DNA of 36,047 nt from a virus: IMG/VR virus record IMGVR_UViG_3300033233_000101, positions 1-36,047 of that record; one strand, written 5' to 3'. Each line of letters opens with the position of its first letter. The stretch's first letter is position 1. The notes beneath the pieces are model-generated. The model worked only from the letters and a program-made list of their open reading frames with translations, did not search any database and had not been told where the DNA came from. Of this stretch, positions 14,148 to 21,952 are shown one piece after another. A program made the position numbers and the translations under genes.

Positions 14148-15095
14148 TTATATTGCTAATTTTAATTGTGTTAATTCTTTTTCAATTCTTTTTTGTGCTA
14201 TCTCGCAGTATTCCTGATTCCCGTCAATTCCTATTCCTTGCCTGCCTAATTGTATTGCTCTAACTAAAGTAGTTCCCGTTCCACAAAATGGATCTAAGAT
14301 AATTCCGCCTTCAGGGCATCCTGCAATTATTGGTTTATCTATTAGCTTAAAATTATAAGTTGCATAATGTTTTTCTGATGATGGCTGTGTTGGAATATCC
14401 CAAAAGTCTGAAACATCACCTGGATTTTTGCCATTAGGATTTGGTGGAATAAATGTATTTGTTTTATTAGTCTCATCTTCTTTACTTGAATTATATACTA
14501 TCCTTTTATCTCGTTTTTCGTTTGTAATGATTTTTTCTCTCACTCCATCCAAATCAAAATAATACTTTTGTTGTTTTACGAAGAAGAAAAAGAACTCGTG
14601 CTTTTTAGAAAATCTATCGGTAACGCTTTCGGGCATTCCGTTTCTTTTAGCCCAAATAATATCATTGCGTAAAATCAAACCAAGTTCATCAATACATCTT
14701 ATTGCAAATCTATGAGGGATGAGCATTAAGGATTTTTGTTGTATTCTGTCATCACTTTTATAAATCATACCTATTTTATCCCTACCAAACCCTTGTCTTC
14801 CAGCCGCAGAATAACTTGAATTATTCATATAACTATCACCAAGATTTATCCACATCGTTCCCGTTGGTTTTAATACTCTTTTAAGTTCACTCATCAAGGC
14901 AATTAACTTGTCAAGAAATTCCTGATAAGTTTTTTCTAATCCCCATTGTCCATCCCAGCCATAATCTCTTAATTGATAGTAAGGCGGTGAAGTAATAACG
15001 CAATCAATACTTTCATCAGGAATATTCTTGATGATCTCAAGACTATCACCGTGCAAAATACAATCTATGTTTTCTGGAATGTTCATATTGTTCAT
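14148..15095 (-). CDS. Orphan DNA methyltransferase (beta-class layout)
   Basis: 315 residues. The catalytic motif TSPPYYQLRDYG lies at about 35-46 and the S-adenosylmethionine motif DPFCGTGTTLVRA at about 268-280, so the order is catalytic-before-SAM (beta class). SPPY is most often found in N4-cytosine enzymes but also in some N6-adenine enzymes, so the base is open. No restriction gene is near. Such solitary phage methylases protect DNA from host restriction or alter gene control. The start is uncertain: ATG at 15095 or 15086, both with weak ribosome sites. Confidence 0.85.
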   Translation of the reverse strand: MNNMNIPENIDCILHGDSLEIIKNIPDESIDCVITSPPYYQLRDYGWDGQWGLEKTYQEFLDKLIALMSELKRVLKPTGTMWINLGDSYMNNSSYSAAGRQGFGRDKIGMIYKSDDRIQQKSLMLIPHRFAIRCIDELGLILRNDIIWAKRNGMPESVTDRFSKKHEFFFFFVKQQKYYFDLDGVREKIITNEKRDKRIVYNSSKEDETNKTNTFIPPNPNGKNPGDVSDFWDIPTQPSSEKHYATYNFKLIDKPIIAGCPEGGIILDPFCGTGTTLVRAIQLGRQGIGIDGNQEYCEIAQKRIEKELTQLKLAI

Positions 15096-15111
15096 TGTTA
15101 ATTTTTAATTG

Positions 15112-15606
15112 TTAATTGATCCTAACTCCTATTCCTAATTGAATGCCTACATCGGCTGTTTTACCGTTATAATTTATTCCAACTCCCAAATAAGGGATGA
15201 ATCTCTTATACCAGAATCCAACCTCTTCTGTCTGGACAATCGTGTTCGTTATTGTCTTTTCCCTTAATCCGAACTTCATATTAAAGTAACTCCGCTTGTC
15301 TAATGGAATCGGACTAACGAATTGCACGTGTGCAGTAAGAGATGAATCCTCATAAGTTGTATCGTGTTCAGCCACATAATTGGTTTCATTATGCACAAAA
15401 ACAGTGTCTCTAAATCTCAAAGTATCTTTTTTAATAATCGTCTTAAACTTTGGAATTATTAAGGTATCGGTTTTATCAATGTAGCGATATTCAATTAAGG
15501 TATTCGGTTTAGTGTCTGGACATTCTTTATCGGGTTTCAAACTCCATCCAATAAATCCGCCAATGATTAAACAGATTCCAAGTGCGATTAAATATGATTT
15601 ACTCAT
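15112..15606 (-). CDS. Spanin-like inner-membrane anchored protein
   Basis: 164 residues. One N-terminal transmembrane helix (about 5-22) is followed by an extended, Thr- and Asp-rich periplasmic part (about 30-110). The C-terminal part has beta-strand-like segments (YLGVGINYNGKTADVGIQLG) ending in Asn. It overlaps the holin-like gene by four bases and lies in the lysis block, so a spanin role between inner and outer membrane is reasonable. Other surface roles are possible; a family was not recognised. Confidence 0.55.
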   Translation of the reverse strand: MSKSYLIALGICLIIGGFIGWSLKPDKECPDTKPNTLIEYRYIDKTDTLIIPKFKTIIKKDTLRFRDTVFVHNETNYVAEHDTTYEDSSLTAHVQFVSPIPLDKRSYFNMKFGLREKTITNTIVQTEEVGFWYKRFIPYLGVGINYNGKTADVGIQLGIGVRIN

Positions 15607-15848
15607 TGCGGTTTGTTCTTATCTACAATGTTAGACCATACGCCTAATCCAATTATTGCGGCAATTGTAAAAGCCCAGTTAATTGGAATATCTTCAACTT
15701 TGTTATTAAATAAAGTCGTCTTTACGTAACTAAAAAGAAAAGCTAAGACAACCAAAAAGCCCATCAATCTTTTTGATGAACCTAATCCATTGTCTTCACT
15801 CAGGAAACTTTTTAGCCACTCGATTTGAGCTGCAACCCATTTAAACAT
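15603..15848 (-). CDS. Holin-like two-span membrane protein
   Basis: 81 residues. The polar start is followed by SSKRLMGFLVVLAFLFSYV, a first membrane helix preceded by the 'SSKR' seen in many phage holins of the two-span type, then a second helix (NWAFTIAAIIGLGVWSN) and a basic tail. The ribosome site AAAGGA lies at the end of the cationic peptide gene upstream. It would form the lesion that releases the muramidase. Predicted by topology and place only. Confidence 0.7.
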   Translation of the reverse strand: MFKWVAAQIEWLKSFLSEDNGLGSSKRLMGFLVVLAFLFSYVKTTLFNNKVEDIPINWAFTIAAIIGLGVWSNIVDKNKPQ

Positions 15849-15850
15849 AA

Positions 15851-15952
15851 CTATCCTTTCTTTAATGCGTTCTTAATTACCTTTATAATTAAACTCTTGG
15901 TTAATTTTAATCCCTGCCAAGCCAAGTTTGAAAGTTTTTTATTTATATCCAT
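15851..15952 (-). CDS. 33-residue cationic amphipathic peptide
   Basis: ATG at 15952 opens MDINKKLSNLAWQGLKLTKS and continues to a TAG at 15851, two bases before the holin-like gene. It has eight Lys and one Asp and alternates Leu/Ile with Lys in helical periodicity (LKLTKSLIIKVIKNALKKG), so it should form an amphipathic helix that binds membranes. Its ribosome site is weak, but its last codons carry the ribosome site of the holin gene, which supports a real translated frame. It may tune or help lysis. Confidence 0.5.
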   Translation of the reverse strand: MDINKKLSNLAWQGLKLTKSLIIKVIKNALKKG

Positions 15953-16223
15953 TTTGTTCTTTAATCTTTTTACTTTAATCTTTAATCTTCAATCGGTGAC
16001 AAATTGTCACCAACTCAACCCGTTCCAGTTGTCCTGAAAAACCGGACAACTCATTTATATCCGTTTTGTGAGTTCTCAGGTCACATTACCGCTATAACAA
16101 AATTTTATGAACAATAACGAAATCTTGGTTTCGTTTTTCTGCCAATTCAAAAGATTGGCAGTAATTTTACCGCTATAACGTTATATAGTTAGCGATAATA
16201 TTAACTTAATATATTTGACGATA
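15953..16223. other. Non-coding region with four stable stem-loops
   Basis: No gene seen. Perfect inverted repeats occur at 15995-16011 (GGTGACA/TGTCACC), 16027-16051 (AGTTGTCC/GGACAACT), 16118-16133 (CGAAA/TTTCG, followed on the plus strand by five T) and 16139-16161 (CTGCCAAT/ATTGGCAG). ACCGCTATAAC occurs twice, at 16088 and 16169, in direct orientation. On the late-transcript (minus) strand none of the hairpins has a following U-run, so they are unlikely to be simple terminators. Structured leader RNA, RNA processing or packaging signals are alternatives. Confidence 0.6.
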
Positions 16224-16562
16224 TTACTTGCTAACTTCTAAACTCTCCCATTTAACACCAGACTTTTCCATCAATCGTTTTAAATTATGAATTAGAACAT
16301 CTGTCTTCTTTGCATTATCTTGACTGACCTTTGTCCCGTTCTCTTCAATACTATTTACTTTTACTTGTAACAATTGCACTTCCTTCGCCTCTGCTTTATT
16401 TTGTATTTTCTCATCCACACTACCCTTCCATATTCCAAATATCATCACTTGTCCAAGTAAGAAGATTAGAACGGTTGCAATAGCACCCCACTGAATAGCT
16501 TTTCTATTCAAAATAACAGCTTCCCCGCTCTCTATGCGGTCTATTGTTTTTTTGTCAGTCAT
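16224..16562 (-). CDS. Membrane protein with coiled coil, XhlA/holin-like
   Basis: About 112 residues from the ATG at 16562 (GGAG at good spacing; an upstream in-frame ATG at 16586 is less likely). A polar N-terminus is followed by one transmembrane helix (about 22-45, WGAIATVLIFLLGQVMIFG), then a coiled coil (about 50-100). This layout recalls haemolysin XhlA or phage accessory holins. The start overlaps the stop of the preceding gene (ATGA). It may work with the three-span protein upstream. Lysis function is inferred. Confidence 0.6.
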   Translation of the reverse strand: MTDKKTIDRIESGEAVILNRKAIQWGAIATVLIFLLGQVMIFGIWKGSVDEKIQNKAEAKEVQLLQVKVNSIEENGTKVSQDNAKKTDVLIHNLKRLMEKSGVKWESLEVSK

Positions 16563-16900
16563 ATTATTCTCCAGACAATTATGCACAAACCAATGATGAA
16601 TAATATCACGGTTTGGTAGAATTTAAGAAAATCGTAATCACCTAAATGAGTTATGGGTAACTTACGATACAGATTTAATCCACTATTAAATAGGAATGGA
16701 AATTGTAATCCCATTCCAGCAATCAAAATCAAATAATTCCAATTCATTGTGTAAATAAATGGCAATAAGTAAACTGCTATTAAAAAAGTTCGTTGAGGTA
16801 TATGCCAATATTGGTCTCTGCCACTTACGTCTCTTATCAGTTTATACGAGTACCAAGTGAATAAGAAAAATGTTAAGTATATGTATGCTACTGTTATCAT
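16559..16900 (-). CDS. Multi-span membrane protein
   Basis: 113 residues with three to four hydrophobic helices (about 3-20, 38-52, 55-70, 93-112) linked by short basic loops. It begins two bases after the tailspike stop and overlaps the coiled-coil membrane gene, so it opens the lysis or accessory part of the late transcript. No family recognised; a holin-like or antiholin role is possible. Confidence 0.6.
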   Translation of the reverse strand: MITVAYIYLTFFLFTWYSYKLIRDVSGRDQYWHIPQRTFLIAVYLLPFIYTMNWNYLILIAGMGLQFPFLFNSGLNLYRKLPITHLGDYDFLKFYQTVILFIIGLCIIVWRII

Positions 16901-16902
16901 CG

Positions 16903-19557
16903 CTATGGTATAACTCCCTTCCCTAAACTATCCATATACCATTCAAATATATTTTTTAATGCTCTTTGTTCTGTCGCTGTAAATGAACCACCACTCCAAG
17001 CAATAGCGACCTGACCATTAAAATTTTGATAAGGATTATAATTTCCTGTATAATTGTTATTGCCGCATAATAAAGTGCGATATTGATTAATTGACAAAAT
17101 AGGGTTCGTAACTGAAGTTGTTTTAACTTTCGTTCCATTTATATAAAATTCTAAATTAGTTGCAGATGTTAAATTTGTAGAGAATAAGCCAACAGTGTCA
17201 GCCCCTGTGGATCTGCTATTAGAAACTCCATTAATGGAATAATAGGTAGTAGCCGTTGCTATTTCTAACCATATATCGGGTTTGCTATCTGTGCTAAGAT
17301 ATTTAGTAATATATATCCCCTGAGAAGCATTATTCCACCTTTGAACCGTAGAATCTACAAAGGGCAGTTCACCATTTCTAATGTAATTATTAGCAGTTCC
17401 CTTAGAATATCCTTCCCATTGTGTCCATAAAGGATAAGAGGTATTATTACCATATGACCAATCCAACAAATCAAACCTATTTTGTGCTAAATTTTTATTC
17501 CCAGCATCGTGTGTTTCATTAGCTATTAAATATAATGTCTTAAATCTTGTGTTAATATTGGTAGTGTGCAAAGAATCGTGTAACATTTGGAATACTGTTT
17601 TTAATCTTGTTCTTTGTGCCTCTGAGATAGGAGTAACTAATCGTCCAAAATATAAAGCAGTATCAGAGTCAAACGAATTAAATGTTGGTGTATAAGATGA
17701 AGGTAACAAATTATCATTAAGAGTTGCCAAATTACCTGCAACCATATTAGCAACAGCTTCTTCATAAGTTGGCTTAGTTGGTAAAGAAGTAGGAGGTGTT
17801 GTCATCCCTGCTCTTAAATCATATATCCTTTTAGCATAATAACTTGTTGGTCTTAATCTTAAATCACCGTGTTTATAATCATAAAAAATTGTGTTCAAGT
17901 CGGATGGTTGATAAATCCTAATAAAAATAGAATTTAAATCTTGCCCAGTACTTATTTGCCATCTTGAAAAATCAATTCTTCCTTCGGTTGGATTATATAT
18001 ATTGAACATAACACCATCCGTGTTAGTTGTAATGCCCTCTACACCTCTAACCCCTATAAATACATTGCTATCTGCAATAACATTTAAACTCGTTGGCGTG
18101 CTAAGTCCTCCTTTATTAGTTGAATAAGCACTCATTCCGAGTCCAGTATTTACAATTAAACAATTTTTAACTGTGGCTAACATATTATCATATGTGGTGG
18201 CATCTACAATAAAATCAAATATTTCAGAATTAGGACTATTCAACTTTTTTATTATCGTTGTATTGTAAACATTCCAATATTTTTGTTTATAATTGGAATA
18301 AAAAGACCCGCCATTATTACTATTGGTAGTGTCTAAACTTAAACAGTTTCTCAGTGTTACTGTTGCTGGAAGCTCAGTAGGACTATTATTATAATATAAG
18401 TATGCCCCATTATAAATTATAGAATTGCTACCACTATAAATTCTTGCATTGCCCCCTAATAATGAAGCACCATTTGCATAAACTTTGTCTGCTATAACTG
18501 AATCTACATCTCCTCCCCAAGACCCAATAGAGCCAAAATGTTGAACGTTATTAACAGTAAGTTTATTATGCCTTTTTGCATAGTCTCCAGAAGTGTGCAT
18601 AATCATTGGTGTAGCATCAAGAAAAATAGAATTTTTTACTAAGGTGTTTAATCCAGTTGCATCCTCTTTATAAAAAGCAAATTGTGATGATGTAGTAGCA
18701 GCTCCCAAAACCAATGATTCTTCTAAAATTCCACTATTAAATACCATACAATGGATTCCACCATTTTGGAATGCTACTCTTTTAACGTGGGTATTTAGAC
18801 CACCGCTTGCCATACCATATCCTGCCCCAGAAGAAAATAAATATAGATTTTCAAATGTAGTATTATAATAGGTAAAGCTTGACCCAGCAGAAGGATTAAT
18901 ACAATTATCTCTTGTGGTAACTTCATAAAAATATTCACCGTGATTGGGTGCTTGGTTATTAGTTGGATGTATATAAACAATCGAAGGGTTAGCAACCGTA
19001 TAAAAATAACTTCCAGCAGTAGCTTCGCAATTATCAACACTTGTTGCGAGTGTCATTGGCTTTTTGCTTGTATATGGTTTTAATGCAGTATCCGCTATTG
19101 TTACTTCTGTAACTAAAATATTATTATAATCTCTATTAACACTTAAAGAAGTTATACTATGGCTAACCGATTTTTCATAAGTATAGGTTTTACCAGAAGT
19201 CAAAGCCCATCCAGTTATAACATCAGTCCCATATATTTTAGCTAAACCATTAACCCCCTTAATCGTAAGATTATTAACAGTAGAAGTTAATTGCTCTCTC
19301 CATTTACCATAAGAAAGCAATCCTAACTTTGCAGAACCTTTTGCCGTTACTATTCCATTAAGCAAACTATTAGCTCCACTTAAAGTAAGTTTTGGTGTAC
19401 GAATTGTAAGTCCATCATAACTATCATTACCTAAGGTAGATGCGTAAACATCAAATTTTTCTGCGTCATCGCCACTCAAAAGCAAAATAAAATTTCTGCT
19501 CTGACCAAAAAGACTGAATGTTAATAATAAACTAATGATAAAATATTTTGATAACAT
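16903..19557 (-). CDS. Large beta-helix tailspike or fibre with Sec signal peptide
   Basis: 884 residues. A signal peptide of 18 residues (MLSKYFIISLLLTFSLFG) precedes Gln. From about 35 to 500 the protein has the repeated short strands and Asn/Gly turns of a right-handed parallel beta-helix (pectate-lyase-like), typical of tailspikes. The last 170 residues have a concanavalin/LamG-like pattern (DIWLEIATATTYYSINGV) that may bind surface glycans. The start has AGGAGAG at good spacing, so the signal peptide is really translated. Expected role is host binding; export is unusual for a virion protein. It is the last of the tail genes and overlaps the BppU-like gene by 23 bases. Confidence 0.75.
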   Translation of the reverse strand: MLSKYFIISLLLTFSLFGQSRNFILLLSGDDAEKFDVYASTLGNDSYDGLTIRTPKLTLSGANSLLNGIVTAKGSAKLGLLSYGKWREQLTSTVNNLTIKGVNGLAKIYGTDVITGWALTSGKTYTYEKSVSHSITSLSVNRDYNNILVTEVTIADTALKPYTSKKPMTLATSVDNCEATAGSYFYTVANPSIVYIHPTNNQAPNHGEYFYEVTTRDNCINPSAGSSFTYYNTTFENLYLFSSGAGYGMASGGLNTHVKRVAFQNGGIHCMVFNSGILEESLVLGAATTSSQFAFYKEDATGLNTLVKNSIFLDATPMIMHTSGDYAKRHNKLTVNNVQHFGSIGSWGGDVDSVIADKVYANGASLLGGNARIYSGSNSIIYNGAYLYYNNSPTELPATVTLRNCLSLDTTNSNNGGSFYSNYKQKYWNVYNTTIIKKLNSPNSEIFDFIVDATTYDNMLATVKNCLIVNTGLGMSAYSTNKGGLSTPTSLNVIADSNVFIGVRGVEGITTNTDGVMFNIYNPTEGRIDFSRWQISTGQDLNSIFIRIYQPSDLNTIFYDYKHGDLRLRPTSYYAKRIYDLRAGMTTPPTSLPTKPTYEEAVANMVAGNLATLNDNLLPSSYTPTFNSFDSDTALYFGRLVTPISEAQRTRLKTVFQMLHDSLHTTNINTRFKTLYLIANETHDAGNKNLAQNRFDLLDWSYGNNTSYPLWTQWEGYSKGTANNYIRNGELPFVDSTVQRWNNASQGIYITKYLSTDSKPDIWLEIATATTYYSINGVSNSRSTGADTVGLFSTNLTSATNLEFYINGTKVKTTSVTNPILSINQYRTLLCGNNNYTGNYNPYQNFNGQVAIAWSGGSFTATEQRALKNIFEWYMDSLGKGVIP

Positions 19558-20407
19558 AATACTCTCCTATAATTCCACTTGGATTGATATATATCCTTAA
19601 ATAATTGTTTTTGGGGATTACACCCCCGCCAATAATACTGTTATAAGAAGGATTGACTGCCGAAACTGTTTGTACGGTTGGATAAATAGCAGTACCTCCT
19701 GAAGCAATATAATTTCCATAAAATAAATTCATAGTAAAAGATGAATCATAAGTTGTCCCTTGTATCGAATCAATGATTATATCTTTGAACAAAAAATCAA
19801 AAGTAATATCTTCTATTTGCTTTGGTCTTACGATACTTAAAACATAAGGAGGATTTTGTGTTCTCAAACTATCCCTTATCATCGCACTAATACTATCCTT
19901 CTGTGCCTGAGGTAAAATACTGCCAGTTGGACTCCATCTGTGATTTATTGCATCCCACGTAACCATTTCATCTTGTTTAGTTCCATTATCTAAGCTAACG
20001 GTTGTAACCCGTGTACCGCCTGAGGGTAAATTTGTGCCATCAAACGCTGTCTGGACAGGTGATAATATATTTAATTTGCCCTGTTTAATTGTTATGGTAT
20101 CAGCGCCATAAGCTACAATATCATAAGGATAGCTTGCATTTGTTGTTAAGTCCTGAGTATCGCTAACATTAAGAGTGCATACCATTGTTGTGTAAGGCGT
20201 TGCATAGCTTTTACTAAGTGTTTTCTGGATTACTCTTTCGTTATTAGAATTTTTAGCCACAAACAAAAGCGTGTAAGATGTATAATTGCCCGGTGCTTTA
20301 AGCTCTAATACCTTTGTTCTTCCCGCAGTTACATAAATATCGTTCTGTGCAAAAGAAATTGCGGCAAATAACAACACAACAGAAATTGATAAAATTAGTT
20401 TTTTCAT
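19532..20407 (-). CDS. BppU-like baseplate or fibre protein with signal peptide
   Basis: About 291 residues. MKKLILSISVVLLFAAISFA is a clear signal peptide, cut before Gln. The mature N-terminus (VTAGRTKVLEL, then LLFVAKNSNNERVIQKTL) follows the pattern of the phage BppU-like N-terminal domain that attaches fibres to the tail. The middle carries a GTKQDEMVTWDAINHRW segment common in phage fibres, then a predicted beta-rich tip. It lies between the Ig-like protein and the tailspike on one transcript. The start at 20407 is preferred over the GTG just before it. Confidence 0.65.
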   Translation of the reverse strand: MKKLILSISVVLLFAAISFAQNDIYVTAGRTKVLELKAPGNYTSYTLLFVAKNSNNERVIQKTLSKSYATPYTTMVCTLNVSDTQDLTTNASYPYDIVAYGADTITIKQGKLNILSPVQTAFDGTNLPSGGTRVTTVSLDNGTKQDEMVTWDAINHRWSPTGSILPQAQKDSISAMIRDSLRTQNPPYVLSIVRPKQIEDITFDFLFKDIIIDSIQGTTYDSSFTMNLFYGNYIASGGTAIYPTVQTVSAVNPSYNSIIGGGVIPKNNYLRIYINPSGIIGEYYVIKIFYH

Positions 20408-20422
20408 CACATATTACCCTAA

Positions 20423-20830
20423 TTATTTTTTCATTTGAACAATCGGAATAGAAATTTTATTTGGAGCAAAACCATTAAAGAAAAACCACGCTGTGTTTTT
20501 TGAGGAAATTTCATTTCCGGCTTTGTCTTTAACTTTAAAAGCCCTCACCATAAAGTTCATTCTATAAGGCAATCTTTTTGTAATCAAAGCAACTTTACTT
20601 GTATCATTTATTAAAACGCCATCAACTGCTTTTACAATTCCAACCTTATAAATAGGATAAGTCTTATTCTGTTCATCAGTTATAGAATAATTTGATGCAG
20701 TTAAAAGTCCTTCGATATTCATTGGCTCACTAAAACTTAAAACGATTGTTGATGTAGTATCCTGCGCAAAAGAAACAAACGCTAAAATGATAATAAACCA
20801 AATGATTAAAATTGCTTCACCAAATTTCAT
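20423..20830 (-). CDS. Exported Ig-like domain protein
   Basis: 135 residues. The hydrophobic N-terminus (about 5-22, ending SFA|QDT) is a signal peptide. The rest (TIVLSFSEPMNIEGLLTASN, NYSITDEQNK) has the pattern of SbsA-type bacterial Ig-like domains that occur on surface layers and phage tips. The ATG overlaps the stop of the upstream gene (TAAATG) and follows AAGGAAAAAG. It probably decorates the tail tip or the cell surface; the choice is unresolved. Confidence 0.6.
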   Translation of the reverse strand: MKFGEAILIIWFIIILAFVSFAQDTTSTIVLSFSEPMNIEGLLTASNYSITDEQNKTYPIYKVGIVKAVDGVLINDTSKVALITKRLPYRMNFMVRAFKVKDKAGNEISSKNTAWFFFNGFAPNKISIPIVQMKK

Positions 20831-21214
20831 TTACTTTTTCCTTAACCCAACTCCACCAGGTGTTGAAGGTATTGTTCCAACATTACCAACTGCGACACCC
20901 ATTCCTGAATAATACCCTACAGAATTTTCTGCTACTATTCCAACAGTATATTCAAAACCGTCATTACTTAAATTGATTGTGAAAACAGGCGTTGTTGCTT
21001 CGCCAACTTTTAATGTTGTAACATCCGGGCTTAAATAATCCATTCCCTGTATAAGCTTATATGCAGAAGCACTTTTCTTTTCCAGAAAGAAATGATATTT
21101 TACAGCACCGGTTACGGGATTAGAATAAATTTCATAATTACTTTTAGGCTGTCCGTTGCATTTTACAACGAACAATAAAAGTATAATTGATACGAGCAAT
21201 AGGATTCTTTTCAT
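20831..21214 (-). CDS. Exported FN3-like protein
   Basis: 127 residues. MKRILLLVSIILLLFVVK and CNG precede a Gln (CNG|QPKS). The Cys is not in a standard lipobox (Lys at -1), so a Sec I site is more likely than a lipoprotein site, but both are possible. The mature part (YEIYSNPVTGAVKYHFFLEK, GFEYTVGIVAENSVGYYSG) looks like one fibronectin type III fold and ends Gly/Pro-rich. It is coupled to both neighbours (TAATG at 21214). Confidence 0.6.
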   Translation of the reverse strand: MKRILLLVSIILLLFVVKCNGQPKSNYEIYSNPVTGAVKYHFFLEKKSASAYKLIQGMDYLSPDVTTLKVGEATTPVFTINLSNDGFEYTVGIVAENSVGYYSGMGVAVGNVGTIPSTPGGVGLRKK

Positions 21215-21516
21215 TATGCGACCTCTTTCATTTTTTTTAATTCTTTTCTTCTTTGTTGGATTTGTTTTTTATGACTTTGATAATATTTTCTATTTCTCTG
21301 TCTGATTTTATCCTGTCTTAATTCCATCTCTATTGTATATTTGCTTTTAGTTATAATATTTGTCTCAGCATTTGATAGCTCATTTAACTTAATACTTTTT
21401 TCGTAAACTGCTTTTGCAATTCCTAAAGCGTGATAAAGAGCTTCATCCAATGGTTTTTCAATAAGATCAGCGTAAACTTTCAATCTAACATTTATATGTT
21501 CAGATAGCTTACTCAT
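21214..21516 (-). CDS. Basic helical protein between exported tail-tip genes
   Basis: 100 residues, strongly helical and Lys/Arg-rich in the second half (RQRNRKYYQSHKKQIQQRRK), with no signal peptide. The basic segment resembles zipper-like or nucleic-acid-binding repeats found in phage HNH-associated proteins, but no catalytic motif is present. It sits in one base-overlap with the next gene. Function not known. Confidence 0.55.
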   Translation of the reverse strand: MSKLSEHINVRLKVYADLIEKPLDEALYHALGIAKAVYEKSIKLNELSNAETNIITKSKYTIEMELRQDKIRQRNRKYYQSHKKQIQQRRKELKKMKEVA

Positions 21517-21517
21517 C

Positions 21518-21934
21518 TTAAAATTTAGTTCTCACAATTGTTAAAGTTCTTTGTGCGGCTTCTGTTCCGTTGCTTATAATTTTTATATATCTTAAAAGCT
21601 GATTAACTTTTGATGGCGGAATACCGCATAGCTTATTTAATGCTACAGTAACGGATAAATCAGATCCATCATATTGCACGACTTTAAAATTTGCAGAAGT
21701 TGTATCTGCACTTGTGGATATTGTTACGCTGGTTCCTGTAAATGCAGATGGAAAAACGATTGCGGCAAGCTTCCAATCTTTTAGATCAATTCGTGCAGAG
21801 GTAGATGATCCGCTTGCAATTGTTATGGTTTGCTGCAAATTAAATTGTGCATTAGCAGTTAATGTAAAGGCAAAAGTAAAAAGGAATAAAAATCCCAATA
21901 CTTTTATCTTTGCACTTTTTTCTTTTATCTTCAT
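21518..21934 (-). CDS. Exported virion-type beta-sandwich protein
   Basis: 138 residues. Positions 8-29 form a signal peptide (GFLFLFTFAFTLTANA|QF). The mature part follows a pattern widespread in phage tail and head decoration proteins: 'I-SG-STSA-IDL', 'LAAIVFPSAFTGTSVTISTS' and a terminal 'YIKIISNGTEAAQRTLTIV'. Those relatives normally have no signal peptide. AAGGAG stands eight bases before the ATG, so this start is correct. It lies immediately after the tail hub gene. Confidence 0.7.
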   Translation of the reverse strand: MKIKEKSAKIKVLGFLFLFTFAFTLTANAQFNLQQTITIASGSSTSARIDLKDWKLAAIVFPSAFTGTSVTISTSADTTSANFKVVQYDGSDLSVTVALNKLCGIPPSKVNQLLRYIKIISNGTEAAQRTLTIVRTKF

Positions 21935-21952
21935 TTCGTACTCCTTTATTTT

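Noticed and set aside
16118-16138. Transcription terminator for the late operon
   Set aside because: The T-run follows the stem only on the plus strand, where no gene ends nearby.
20831-21214. A lipoprotein signal at Cys of VVKC
   Set aside because: Lys at the -1 position does not fit a lipobox; the Gln after CNG fits signal peptidase I, though this one is less sure than the others.
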